Source: Skermania piniformis (GTDB lineage: Bacteria; Actinomycetota; Actinomycetes; Mycobacteriales; Mycobacteriaceae). From it: a DNA stretch of 64,000 bases. The position numbers and the translations under genes were made by a program. Position 1 is the first letter of the stretch. Every line of letters starts with the position of its first letter. This document shows, piece by piece, positions 1 to 8,027 of the stretch. Location of the stretch: positions 1,798,001 through 1,862,000 of the forward strand of contig NZ_CP079105.1 of NCBI RefSeq assembly GCF_019285775.1. Reading direction: 5' to 3'. A model generated the notes under the pieces. It saw nothing but the letters and a program-made list of their open reading frames with translations. It searched no databases and was not told where the DNA came from.

Positions 1-1
1 C

Positions 2-70
2 CTGAAAGGTACCGAGTTCGATCCCGACCGGCCGCCGAAATCCGCCGACGACATCGCGAGCGGCGCGTGA
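2..70 (+). CDS. 3' end of an unknown upstream gene (partial)
   Basis: The window opens inside a reading frame that gives 22 residues and ends at TGA 68-70. The tail is charged, with high-GC third positions, so it looks coded. Its stop overlaps the GTG of the next gene (GTGA, 67-70), the usual sign of translational coupling. The product cannot be identified from this fragment. Given the ADP-ribosyltransferase that follows, it could be an immunity or secretion partner, or the N-terminal part of a frameshifted toxin; this is conjecture. Confidence 0.5.
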   Translation: MKGTEFDPDRPPKSADDIASGA

Positions 71-642
71 CCGCGGACCGGGTGCAGGCGCTGATCAATG
101 CATTGGCCAAGCTCCCACCCTACGTCGGCCCGGTGTTTCGTGGAACGAACCTTCCCGCCGACATCGTCGAGTTCTACGTGCCGGGAATCTTGGTGACCGA
201 GTTCGCTTTCGTCAGTACGACCGCGGATCCGGCCAGCGAGTTTCCGGTTTCGACCGAGCTGGAGATCTTCTCGCGGAACGGTAAATCCATCAGTGCGCTC
301 TCGGTGGACCCGGCCGAGCAAGAGGTGTTGTTCCCGGCGTACACCACGTTCGAGATCCTGGGCCGCGAGGTCGATCCGGTAACGGGAAAGACCTGTCTGC
401 GGTTGACCGACACCGGGTGGCTGGGCGGAATCGACCCGAGCCGGGCGGTCGCCGGAAAGGTTTTCTCGACGCCCGATCAACTCGGTATCGGCGTCGACCG
501 GGTGCCGTCCGATCAGGTCACGGCGATGGATCGGGCGCTCGCTGCCGCCCGCGCCGCTCGAAAGGCGGTACCGCGACGGAAACGGATCGTTCGCAGTGAC
601 AAGTTCTGGGACGACCTCCCCGGGACGGGTCTCGACGCGTAG
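67..642 (+). CDS. ADP-ribosyltransferase domain protein (R-S-E class)
   Basis: This 191-residue protein is almost entirely one mono-ADP-ribosyltransferase fold. R25 (in VFRGT) matches the NAD-binding Arg. S50-T51-T52 (in FVSTT) sits where the STS motif falls. E84-Q85-E86 (EQEVLF) matches the Q/E-x-E catalytic turn, E86 being the likely catalytic Glu. Enzymes of this class transfer ADP-ribose from NAD+ to a protein side chain and are often toxins. The GTG start overlaps the previous stop. No signal peptide is visible, and the C-terminus is basic (about residues 155-180). It may be the toxin domain of a polymorphic or type VII-linked toxin whose N-terminal part lies upstream. Catalytic class is fairly sure; target and role are unknown. 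Confidence 0.75.
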   Translation: MTADRVQALINALAKLPPYVGPVFRGTNLPADIVEFYVPGILVTEFAFVSTTADPASEFPVSTELEIFSRNGKSISALSVDPAEQEVLFPAYTTFEILGREVDPVTGKTCLRLTDTGWLGGIDPSRAVAGKVFSTPDQLGIGVDRVPSDQVTAMDRALAAARAARKAVPRRKRIVRSDKFWDDLPGTGLDA

Positions 643-654
643 TCGACCCGGGGT

Positions 655-2337
655 TCACTGGGGCGTGGCGGGTTCGGTGAGCCGCTTTGCCGCGAGTTCG
701 CGCAGGTCCGACGACTTGATCTTCGCGCTGCCGGTGAGCGTGAAGTCTGTCTCGTCGAAGAACAACACGTGGCGGGGCACCTTGTAAGCGGCCAGACGCT
801 CGCGGACGAAGCTTCGCAGCGCCTCGGCGTCGAGTTCGGTGTCACCCTGCGGGACGACGCAGGCCACGACGATTTCGCCGAGCGTGTCGTGCGGAACGCC
901 CACGGTGCGGGCGATTTTCACCCCGGGGTAGTGGGCCAGTGCTTCGTCGACCTCGAGTGGAGACACGTTGGCGCCGCCGGTCTTGATGATGTCGGTGAGT
1001 CGACCGGTCCAGTACAGCCGGTCGGATTCGTCGAGGTAGCCGTTGTCGCCCGTGTGGAAGAACCCTGCGGCATCGACGGTTTCGTCCAGCGGGGTGCCGA
1101 GGTAGCCGAGCATCAAGGTGGGGCTCTTGATGCAGATCTCGCCGGACTCACCGCGCGGCAATATCTCTCCGGTGAGCGGATCGGCGATCTTCACCGTGAC
1201 CCCGGGCAGCGGCAACCCGCTGCTGCCGGCGTGCACCTCGTCCGGCGTCCGGGCCGGGTAGCAGGTGGAGATCGTGAACGTCTCGGTATTGCCGTAGGCG
1301 TGGCCGCAATCGGTGTAGTCGGTAGCCACCGTGGGATGGCGTGCCGCGGGCGTATTGCGATCGGCGAACACCATGCTGCTCAGGTCGGCGTCGTCCCAGT
1401 TCGGCGCGGCTGCAAGTTGTGCCCACTGATGTGGCCACGCCACCGGAAAGGTGATCCGCTCCGATTCGAGCAGCGTCACGGCCTCGGTCGGGTCGAAGAT
1501 GCGCTGCAGCACCAGTGTTCCGCCGGCTGCCAAGGTGGTCCCGAGTGCTTGGCCGAAGTTTCCGGACCAGAAGAACCCGTTCGCAGTCCAACACCGCACG
1601 GTGTCGTTCGGGCCGAGGCCGAACATTCGGGCAAATCGCCACAGCTGCACCGTAACTCCACGATGCGCGCTCAGAATTCCCTTGGGCTTGCTGGTCGTAC
1701 CGGAGGAGAAGAAGAGCACTGCAGTATCGCCGGGTCGGGTCGATTCGGCGATCGCGGTGATCAACTCGGCCGGCTCGACCGTTCCGCGGGCGAGGAAGTC
1801 GGCCCAGCTCTCGACCGTGCCGTCCGGCTCGGCCCCGCCCACCACTGCCAGGTACCGCAGGAACGGATAAGCGGCCGAACGCAGTTCACCCGGCGCGGTG
1901 GTCCGGATCGCCGGTTCCAGGTCGGTGAGCACATCGGTGAAATCGGTCCGGGCGACCTGGCGCTCGAAGAGCAGCACCGACACCGCTCCGGTCCGGAGCA
2001 GGTGGTCGAGCTCGGCTGCGGTCGAGAAGGTGCTCAGCGTGACCGCGACGCCACCGGCCAGCGCGGTACCGAACACCGCTGCCAGCCACTCGGGCCGGTT
2101 TGTCATGAGCACCCCGACTCGGCCGTCTTTGCCGAGGCCGCACGCCCGCAGTGCGCGTGCCACATCCATCGAGCGATCCCACAGCTCGCGATAGGTCCAG
2201 CTGGTTTCGCCGGGCAGGCACACCGCCGCACGATCGGCGTACCGCGCGGTCACCTCGCGCAGAAACCCCGGCAGCGTGAGCGGTCCCAATCCCGGCTCGT
2301 CGGCCAAGGGTGGGCCGGTGGCAATGGCGGTGGTCAT
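655..2337 (-). CDS. AMP-dependent acyl-CoA synthetase
   Basis: A 560-residue class I adenylate-forming enzyme that would activate a carboxylic acid through an acyl-AMP to its CoA thioester. Visible motifs are the Ser/Thr/Gly-rich P-loop (SSGTTSKPKG), the A5-type YGNTET, the TGD-x-G-Y hinge segment with WTGR, and the C-terminal lysine motif (TGSAKIK). Length is normal for fatty-acid or cyclohexanecarboxylate-type ligases. An AAGGG ribosome site lies before ATG 2337. It is the last gene of a three-gene minus-strand operon, 10 bp after the MaoC-like gene. Substrate unknown. Confidence 0.87.
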   Translation of the reverse strand: MTTAIATGPPLADEPGLGPLTLPGFLREVTARYADRAAVCLPGETSWTYRELWDRSMDVARALRACGLGKDGRVGVLMTNRPEWLAAVFGTALAGGVAVTLSTFSTAAELDHLLRTGAVSVLLFERQVARTDFTDVLTDLEPAIRTTAPGELRSAAYPFLRYLAVVGGAEPDGTVESWADFLARGTVEPAELITAIAESTRPGDTAVLFFSSGTTSKPKGILSAHRGVTVQLWRFARMFGLGPNDTVRCWTANGFFWSGNFGQALGTTLAAGGTLVLQRIFDPTEAVTLLESERITFPVAWPHQWAQLAAAPNWDDADLSSMVFADRNTPAARHPTVATDYTDCGHAYGNTETFTISTCYPARTPDEVHAGSSGLPLPGVTVKIADPLTGEILPRGESGEICIKSPTLMLGYLGTPLDETVDAAGFFHTGDNGYLDESDRLYWTGRLTDIIKTGGANVSPLEVDEALAHYPGVKIARTVGVPHDTLGEIVVACVVPQGDTELDAEALRSFVRERLAAYKVPRHVLFFDETDFTLTGSAKIKSSDLRELAAKRLTEPATPQ

Positions 2338-2347
2338 GACGAACCCT

Positions 2348-3598
2348 TCAGTACGGCAGTTCGATTTCGGCGGTGCAATCCACCAGCGTGGTGAACTCCT
2401 GGTTGGTCAGTCGTAGCCGCACCTGGACCAGTGGTGCGCCCCAGGACGAATCGGGGATCTTGTCGACGATCTCGGCGTCGAAGTAAGTCACGTCGCCCTC
2501 GAAGGCGGGTCCGCGGAAGTCGGCCTTGCTGTGTCGCACCAGGCCGTCGTTGCCCGCCCAGAAGGCGAGATAGTCGGTACACCAGGCACCCATCGTCGCG
2601 CCGTAGCCGTAGGCACGGGCCATCCCTACTTCGTCCGCCCGGTCGGCGTCGATGTGCCCGCGAGACGGCCCGACGTAGAGTCCGTCGCGCTTGCGCGGGT
2701 CGATCTTGGCGCCTTCCTCGTCGAACTCGAAACCCTCGGTCCAGCCGGGGTCCTGGTTGATCCAGGGGTCGTCGATGCCGTCCGGAGCCACCCAACCGAA
2801 CGTCCCCCAGATGTTGAACAGAAATGCGCGATACTCGGTGGTGAAGCTGGCAATGGTGTGTGGCCCGATCACCCGTCGGGGCAAGGGGTCGCCGACCTTC
2901 ACCTCGTCGAAGTGTGGTGACACACCGTCGCGGTTGGACAGTAGCCAGGCGTGCCGCAGCTGCTCGATGTCGGCGAGTTCGGCAGCGGTCCAGCGCTTCA
3001 CCGCGCCGAGCTGATTGGCGTACATGCCGCGCTCGGCCGCCTCGGCAGCCAGATGCCGGATCGCGGTCGAGCGCTCCCGGGCGACGAGTACGCCATGCTG
3101 GTTGCGGTGGGCGGTGTCGCCGCGGGAGAACATGGTGGGCCCGGCGAACTTCGTCTCCACCACCTTGTAGTCGTGGAATCTGCGCTCCTGGAACAACGTG
3201 TCGCCCGGTCGTACCGGCGCGCCGTAGAACCACCACTCCTCGCCGCCGAAGATCAGGTGGCTACCCGGGATATGGCCGACGCACGCCGGCTGCGCGCCGT
3301 GCCCGTAGTCCAGCGCGACTGCGATGGACTGCGGTGCGACCAGCCCACCGTAGCGGGACGCTCGAGCGAATTCCTGGTCCCAATGCAACGGATTCGGGTA
3401 ATCCATCGCCATCACCCAGCGGCGGATGTCACTGGAGCTGCAGGGATCCCAGAGCTGACCGCCGCCGACCGGCTTTCCGACCCGAGGCTCGACGTCGGTC
3501 AGGTCGAGTTCGGCGGCTTTCGGCACGGTCGGCCGGCGCCGCGCGGGAGTCTTTCGCGGAGCTGCCTGCTTGGCGGGAGTCTTTCGGGCAGTAGGCAC
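2348..3598 (-). CDS. MaoC/FAS1-like acyl dehydratase with a basic N-terminal tail
   Basis: A 416-residue protein that appears to hold two hot-dog halves of the FAS1-like/MaoC dehydratase type (about residues 45-200 and 220-416). In such enzymes the D-x4-H or related pair hydrates an enoyl-CoA; NPLHWD near residue 70 fits the N-terminal half. The first 28 residues are an unusual Lys/Arg/Pro/Ala-rich tail resembling actinobacterial histone-like tails, and this tail is not part of the catalytic fold. The GTG start at 3598 follows a G-rich stretch. It lies between the AcuI-type reductase (11 bp) and the acyl-CoA ligase (10 bp), so all three probably act on the same acyl-CoA. It could instead hydrate a steroid- or terpenoid-derived CoA. 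Confidence 0.75.
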   Translation of the reverse strand: MPTARKTPAKQAAPRKTPARRRPTVPKAAELDLTDVEPRVGKPVGGGQLWDPCSSSDIRRWVMAMDYPNPLHWDQEFARASRYGGLVAPQSIAVALDYGHGAQPACVGHIPGSHLIFGGEEWWFYGAPVRPGDTLFQERRFHDYKVVETKFAGPTMFSRGDTAHRNQHGVLVARERSTAIRHLAAEAAERGMYANQLGAVKRWTAAELADIEQLRHAWLLSNRDGVSPHFDEVKVGDPLPRRVIGPHTIASFTTEYRAFLFNIWGTFGWVAPDGIDDPWINQDPGWTEGFEFDEEGAKIDPRKRDGLYVGPSRGHIDADRADEVGMARAYGYGATMGAWCTDYLAFWAGNDGLVRHSKADFRGPAFEGDVTYFDAEIVDKIPDSSWGAPLVQVRLRLTNQEFTTLVDCTAEIELPY

Positions 3599-3609
3599 GG
3601 TGCCCCCGA

Positions 3610-4593
3610 TCAGCGATTCACGTCGACGACGATGCGCCCGCGGACCGTGCCGTCGATCAGCCGACCGGCCGCGGCGATCGCGTCGCCCAGGGCGATCTCG
3701 GTCGCGATCGCCTCCAGTGCCGCCGGATCGAGGTCACGGGCCAGACGAGCCCAGGCCTCGAGCCGGGCCGGCTTCGGCGCCATCACACTGTCGATGCCGA
3801 GCAACGAGACGCCACGCAGAATGAATGGGGCGACGGTGCCGGGCAGGTCCATGCCTTGGGCCAGGCCGCAGGCGGCGACCGCGCCGCCGTAACGGGTCTG
3901 TGCCGCGGCATTGACCAGCGTGTAGCTACCGGCGGTGTCGACGACACCCGCCCACCGTTCCTTCTGTAGCGGCTTCCCGCGCTCGGCCAACTCGGCGCGG
4001 TCGATGATCGTTCCCGCGCCGAGCCGAGTCAGGTAGTCGGCCTCGCCGGCCTTACCGGTGGCTGCGGCCACGCCGTAGCCGGCCGCATGTAGTAGTGCTA
4101 TCGCGACGCTGCCGACCCCGCCGGTCGCGCCGGTGACCAGGATGTCGCCGTCCTCGGGCCGAATTCCGAAGCGGACCAGCGCGTTCACGCAGAGCGCAGC
4201 GGTGTAGCCGGCCGTGCCGATGGTCATCGCTTGGCGGGCGTCGAACTCGGGTGGCAGCGGCACCAACCAGTCGCCGTCCAGCCGGGCGCGTCGGGCGAGG
4301 CCCCCCCAATGGGTCTCGCCGACGCCCCAACCGTTGAGCACCACCGCGTCCCCGGTCGCCCAATCCGGATGGGTGCTGTCGGTCACGATGCCCGCCAGAT
4401 CTATTCCGGGCACCATCGGGAACGACCGCACAACCGGAGACTTCCCGGTGATCGCCAGCGCATCTTTGTAATTGAGCGTCGAGTAGGCGATGTCGACCGT
4501 CACGTTCCCGTCCGGCAGGGTCGAGTCGTCCAGGCTGGTCAGCGTGACGTGCTGACCGGCGTCGGTCTTCTCGATCAGGAGTGCCGAGAACAT
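3610..4593 (-). CDS. AcuI/YhdH-family acrylyl-CoA reductase-like oxidoreductase
   Basis: A 327-residue zinc-independent medium-chain dehydrogenase. The N-terminus (MFSALLIEK, then [10 protein letters not shown] and a P-x-VPGIDLAG segment) is typical of the YhdH/YhfP/AcuI subgroup, which reduces short 2-enoyl-CoAs such as acryloyl-CoA with NADPH. The nucleotide-binding glycine run (TGATGGVGS) lies near the middle. ATG 4593 is chosen because GGAAGG precedes it by about 10 nt; an upstream in-frame extension lacks family similarity. It is the first gene of the operon with the MaoC-like and ligase genes, and a perfect GAGAAT-ATG-ATTCTC dyad lies 32 bp before the start. Confidence 0.85.
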   Translation of the reverse strand: MFSALLIEKTDAGQHVTLTSLDDSTLPDGNVTVDIAYSTLNYKDALAITGKSPVVRSFPMVPGIDLAGIVTDSTHPDWATGDAVVLNGWGVGETHWGGLARRARLDGDWLVPLPPEFDARQAMTIGTAGYTAALCVNALVRFGIRPEDGDILVTGATGGVGSVAIALLHAAGYGVAAATGKAGEADYLTRLGAGTIIDRAELAERGKPLQKERWAGVVDTAGSYTLVNAAAQTRYGGAVAACGLAQGMDLPGTVAPFILRGVSLLGIDSVMAPKPARLEAWARLARDLDPAALEAIATEIALGDAIAAAGRLIDGTVRGRIVVDVNR

Positions 4594-4624
4594 CGGAATG
4601 GGTGTCCTTCCGTCGGTCCGATTG

Positions 4625-4639
4625 GAGAATATGATTCTC
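4625..4639. promoter_or_regulatory. Palindromic operator candidate GAGAAT-N3-ATTCTC
   Basis: A perfect inverted repeat (6-bp arms, 3-bp spacer) in an A+T-rich patch between the AcuI-like gene and the divergent DUF559 gene. Its size and symmetry suit a TetR or MarR dimer. A related element with the same arm spacing occurs at 13719-13733. No regulator gene is adjacent. Confidence 0.5.
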
Positions 4640-4780
4640 TTTTTCGGATATTTGATAATCGCATTGGCTGTTCGAGGTGTCAACGAGCCGGCTACCGCAC
4701 GTGATCCCCAGCCGCTGTTCTGTCCACATCCGGTTCGTACCCAACCAACTGTGGCCACCGGCCTGTCGCATCATCGGTGC

Positions 4781-5656
4781 ATGCGGGCAGCAGACGAACC
4801 TTTCCCCGGTTCGTGGGCGGTGGCGGCCGGTTCGGTGAGCCGATGGGAGCTACGGCACAACTACGACCGGGTCTACCCGGACGTGTATGTCCGCAAGGGG
4901 GTGACGCTCGACCCGGTCGCTCGGGCGAAGGCGGCGGTGCATTGGGCAAAAGGAGACGCGGTGCTCGTCGGGCGATCTGCCGCCGCCATGCACGCGTGCC
5001 GTTGGCTCGATCCCGATCGACCCGCGGAGATCGCCCTGCGGGCACACCATCGGACACCCCCCGGCATCGTCGGTCGACGAGACTCCATCGCCGCGCGGGA
5101 TATCTGTCACATCGACGGGTTCCGGGTGACCACCCCGGTGCGCACCGGATACGACCTCGGGCGACGGCTGGATCGAACGGCGGCGGTGATCCTGCTCGAC
5201 GCACTGTGCCAGGCGACCGGAATAGGCCCGGATCAGATCGGCGCGTACGCAGATGAGCACAGCGGTGGCCGAGGCGTCCGCCGGTTACGAGCGGCGCTCG
5301 ATCTGGTCGATGCGGGAGCCGAATCACCGCAGGAGACCCGGACTCGACTGGTCTTGGTCGACGACGGTTTGCCTCGCCCGTCCACTCAGGTCCGGATTCG
5401 CGATGCGGTCGGTCGGGTGGTCGCGCGAGTTGATCTGGCATGGGAGTCGTGGCGGGTCGCGGTCGAGTACGACGGCGCTCAGCACTGGACCGACGAGTCC
5501 CAGCGCACCTGGGATATCGAACGCGCCGAGCTGCTCCGCGAGCTCGGTTGGTGTGTCGTCCGGGTCAACTCCGAACAGTTGCGTAGCCGACCCTGGCTGA
5601 TCTGCGACCGGGTGCGTGCCGCACTGCGTCGGGCCGGTGCGCCGAGCGGGCTCTGA
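4781..5656 (+). CDS. DUF559 endonuclease-like domain protein
   Basis: A 291-residue protein with an AbiEi-like winged-helix N-terminal part (about 1-190) and a C-terminal DUF559 domain (about 200-285), which is related to Vsr-type very-short-patch endonucleases. The C-terminal block with VAVEYDGAQHW, the WDIERAELLRELGW segment and VRVNSEQL is diagnostic. Such genes are abundant in mycobacteria and nocardiae; their role is unproven, perhaps antitoxin-like or DNA processing. ATG 4781 is where family similarity begins. Its stop codon lies inside the 62-bp hairpin repeat that separates it from the convergent SDR gene. Confidence 0.75.
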   Translation: MRAADEPFPGSWAVAAGSVSRWELRHNYDRVYPDVYVRKGVTLDPVARAKAAVHWAKGDAVLVGRSAAAMHACRWLDPDRPAEIALRAHHRTPPGIVGRRDSIAARDICHIDGFRVTTPVRTGYDLGRRLDRTAAVILLDALCQATGIGPDQIGAYADEHSGGRGVRRLRAALDLVDAGAESPQETRTRLVLVDDGLPRPSTQVRIRDAVGRVVARVDLAWESWRVAVEYDGAQHWTDESQRTWDIERAELLRELGWCVVRVNSEQLRSRPWLICDRVRAALRRAGAPSGL

Positions 5657-5703
5657 CGGTGTTCGGCTCTTGGCGTTTGCCGCCACCAGAGCCCGTTCGG
5701 CGA
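5642..5703. repeat. 62-bp hairpin repeat, copy A (convergent-junction terminator)
   Basis: Copy A matches copy B (11224-11285) at 54 of 62 bases. Outer arms CGGGCTCTG/CAGAGCCCG pair over 9 bp, then a 2-nt internal mismatch and 4 more pairs. The TGA of the DUF559 gene lies in the left arm. It lies between convergent genes, as copy B does, so a bidirectional transcription terminator is the natural reading. There is no U tract. Confidence 0.65.
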
Positions 5704-5712
5704 GTCGGTGTC

Positions 5713-6474
5713 TCATCGGGCCGTCCAGCCGCCGTCGACGACGACGGTTTGGCCGGTCACGTAACGAGCGGCGTCGCCGGCCAGCCAGGTGATCGCCCCG
5801 ACCACGTCCTCGGCGGAGGCTTCGACGGGCAGTGGGGTATTTCGCCGCAGATACTCCGCACCCCGATCGCTGTCGTACAAACTGTCGGTGATCTCGCTGC
5901 GGAAGAAGCCGGGCGCCACCGTGTTCACCCGGATCGAATGTCGTGCCCACTGCACGGCCAACTCGGCGGTCAATCCGGACAATCCGGCCTTGCTGGCCGC
6001 GTAGGAAGCTTGCGGGATGCCCGGCACCCCGACCCGGCCGCTGATCGAGGACACGTTGACGATCGATCCGCCGGTCTGCTGCATGTGCGGGAACACTGCC
6101 TGGGCCAGGCGAAACGGTGCCACAAGGTTCAGCTGCAGGGTCTGTCGGACGCTCTCGGCCGTCTCGTCCTCGGCGCGTGCCGTGGTCAGCCGGTTACCGG
6201 CCCCGTTGATCAGGATCACCGGCGGCCCGAGTTGCTCGACGACGGCCGGCACCACCGTGTCGAGCTGATCCGGATCGGCCAGGTCGCAGGGCACGGCGAT
6301 GCCGCCGGTGCGGTCGGCGAGCGCGCCGAGGCGATCGGCGCGACGGGCGACCAGCGCGACTCGCGCGCCGAGCTCGGCCAGGGACGCGGCGACCGCTGCG
6401 CCCAGGCCGGACGATGCGCCGGTCACCACCGCCACGCGGTCGGTCAGCTCGAACAGTCGTAACGGACTGCTCAT
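5713..6474 (-). CDS. Short-chain dehydrogenase/reductase
   Basis: A 253-residue classical SDR. It shows the NAD(P)-binding TGASSGLG motif near residue 18, an NGAGN segment (an NNAG variant), the catalytic Ser in NVSSISG and the Y-x3-K pair in SYAASKAG. The C-terminus has the usual VDGG ending. Start ATG 6474 overlaps the stop of the upstream acyl-CoA ligase (ATGA, 6471-6474), so the two are coupled. It probably oxidises a 3-hydroxyacyl or alcohol intermediate from the acid activated by that ligase. A longer in-frame N-terminus exists but adds low-complexity sequence from the ligase gene end. Confidence 0.87.
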   Translation of the reverse strand: MSSPLRLFELTDRVAVVTGASSGLGAAVAASLAELGARVALVARRADRLGALADRTGGIAVPCDLADPDQLDTVVPAVVEQLGPPVILINGAGNRLTTARAEDETAESVRQTLQLNLVAPFRLAQAVFPHMQQTGGSIVNVSSISGRVGVPGIPQASYAASKAGLSGLTAELAVQWARHSIRVNTVAPGFFRSEITDSLYDSDRGAEYLRRNTPLPVEASAEDVVGAITWLAGDAARYVTGQTVVVDGGWTAR

Positions 6475-7958
6475 CGCTGCTCCGCGACCAGCGCCGGGAG
6501 CCGGGTGCGGTCCACCTTGCCCATCGCGTTCACCGGTAGCGCGTCCACCCGCGCCCACGCCTCAGGCACCTTGTACCCCGCCAGCTCGCGACGGCCGAGC
6601 GCCGCCAGGTCGCCGAACTCGGCCGTGCCTTCGACCACTGCGGCCACCCGCTGACCGAGTCGCTCGTCGGGCACCGGACAGACGGCCACCCGAGTGACGT
6701 CGGGGTGGGTGCTCAACACTCGCTCGACCTCCAACGGATAGACGTTCGCGCCGCCTCGGATGATGACCATCTTCCTACGGTCCAGTATCGAGAGGCGGCC
6801 GGCGACATCGACGGTGCCGATATCGCCGGTCGGGAACGGTCCGGCCGCCGGCGGACGGACGGCGCCGTCGGCCCAATAGCCCAGCGTGGGTCGCCACCGC
6901 CGCGCCCACGGTCCGTCGCCGGCAGCGGCGAGGCGGAGTTCGCCGAGCGACCCGGGGGAGAGTCGCTCGCCGTCGTCGGCGTAGGCGGCAACATCGAACT
7001 GGGGGAGTACATATCCGCTGGATCCGGTGGTCCAATCGGTGCCGGGCCGGTCGATCGCAACCACCGTCGGCGCCTCGCTCAACCCGTAGGTCGCCCGCGG
7101 CACGATGCCGTGCGCGGCCGCAAACGCCGTCCGTACCGGGTCGGGGGTGTCGCTGCCGCCGCTCCACACTTCCCGCAACGACGACAGGTCGGCGCCCGGC
7201 CTGCGGGCCAGGTCGTAGAGCTGGGCCGGGGCGCCGTTCCACACGGTCACCCGGTGCGCGGCGATCCATTCGGCGACGCCGTCGACGTCACGCCGGTCCA
7301 TCACGATCGCGCAGCCACCGGCCCGGGCCGTGGTGAGCGTGGACAGTACGAGCAGGTTCAGGATGGTCATCGGGAAGCTGTCGCCCTTGCGCAGGTCCGG
7401 GCCCCACCCCCGGGTCGCGGCCAGCACCGCACCGGGCAACAGCAGGTTGCGCTGACTGTGCACCACCGCCTTCGGACGTCCCGAAGTGCCGCTGGTGAAA
7501 CCGATCCCGGCCGGGGCGTCGATATCGAGTGGCACTGCCGGTGCCGCTTCCGCGGCGGCCACCAGTGCGGACCAGCGGTCCGGCGGGACGGCGACGGGCG
7601 AGTCGGCGGACCAGTGCGGCCCGGCCAGCACGGCGGCGGGAGCGCACAGGTCGTGCAGGTGTTGCTGCTCCGCCGCGGTCAGCGCCTCGCCGATGCCGGC
7701 CCAGATGGCGCCGATCCGTTGTGCGCCGTGGAACGCGGCCACGATGGTCAGATCATTGGGCAGGCAGGCCAGCACCCGATCGCCCGGACGCACGCCGAGC
7801 GACCACAGCGCGCCCGCGGCACGTGCGGCCTGTTCGTCCAGATCGCGGTAGCTCCAGGTGCCGGACGCGGCTACCAGGGCGGGGGAATGGGGATCCGCAG
7901 CCAGCGCGGCGTCCAGCACCGTCGCGACGGTGCCGCCACCGGAGCCGAACGTGTCCAC
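6471..7958 (-). CDS. AMP-dependent acyl-CoA synthetase (class I adenylate-forming)
   Basis: About 495 residues. Motifs are the P-loop FTSGTSGRPK, the A5-type TYGLSEAP, the TGDIG hinge region, DRRKMVIIRGGANVYP, and the C-terminal catalytic Lys (NAMGKVDR). The family activates fatty or aromatic acids to CoA esters. GTG 7958 is the first start that keeps the family N-terminus (VATVLDAALAADP); its ribosome site is weak and a GTG further upstream is possible. Coupled to the downstream SDR and divergent from a CaiB-type transferase, with a palindrome between them. Confidence 0.82.
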   Translation of the reverse strand: MDTFGSGGGTVATVLDAALAADPHSPALVAASGTWSYRDLDEQAARAAGALWSLGVRPGDRVLACLPNDLTIVAAFHGAQRIGAIWAGIGEALTAAEQQHLHDLCAPAAVLAGPHWSADSPVAVPPDRWSALVAAAEAAPAVPLDIDAPAGIGFTSGTSGRPKAVVHSQRNLLLPGAVLAATRGWGPDLRKGDSFPMTILNLLVLSTLTTARAGGCAIVMDRRDVDGVAEWIAAHRVTVWNGAPAQLYDLARRPGADLSSLREVWSGGSDTPDPVRTAFAAAHGIVPRATYGLSEAPTVVAIDRPGTDWTTGSSGYVLPQFDVAAYADDGERLSPGSLGELRLAAAGDGPWARRWRPTLGYWADGAVRPPAAGPFPTGDIGTVDVAGRLSILDRRKMVIIRGGANVYPLEVERVLSTHPDVTRVAVCPVPDERLGQRVAAVVEGTAEFGDLAALGRRELAGYKVPEAWARVDALPVNAMGKVDRTRLPALVAEQR

Positions 7959-7976
7959 AGCTTCATAGATACCACT

Positions 7977-7990
7977 ATCCTTATAAAGAT
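7977..7990. promoter_or_regulatory. Near-palindromic operator candidate in a divergent promoter
   Basis: ATCCTTATAAAGAT matches its reverse complement at 12 of 14 positions. It is the only A+T-rich patch in the roughly 70-bp gap between the divergent acyl-CoA ligase and CaiB-type gene, and contains a TATAAAG that could serve as a -10 element. A shared operator/promoter is plausible but unproven. Confidence 0.35.
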
Positions 7991-8027
7991 TCACTAGTTG
8001 GGCGCGATGCGGCGAAACGAGGACGGG

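Noticed and set aside
769-2394. Long plus-strand open frame (541 codons) opposite the acyl-CoA ligase
   Set aside because: It lies antisense to a clear adenylate-forming enzyme, is His/Gly/Arg-rich, and has no family motif; high G+C DNA gives such shadow frames.
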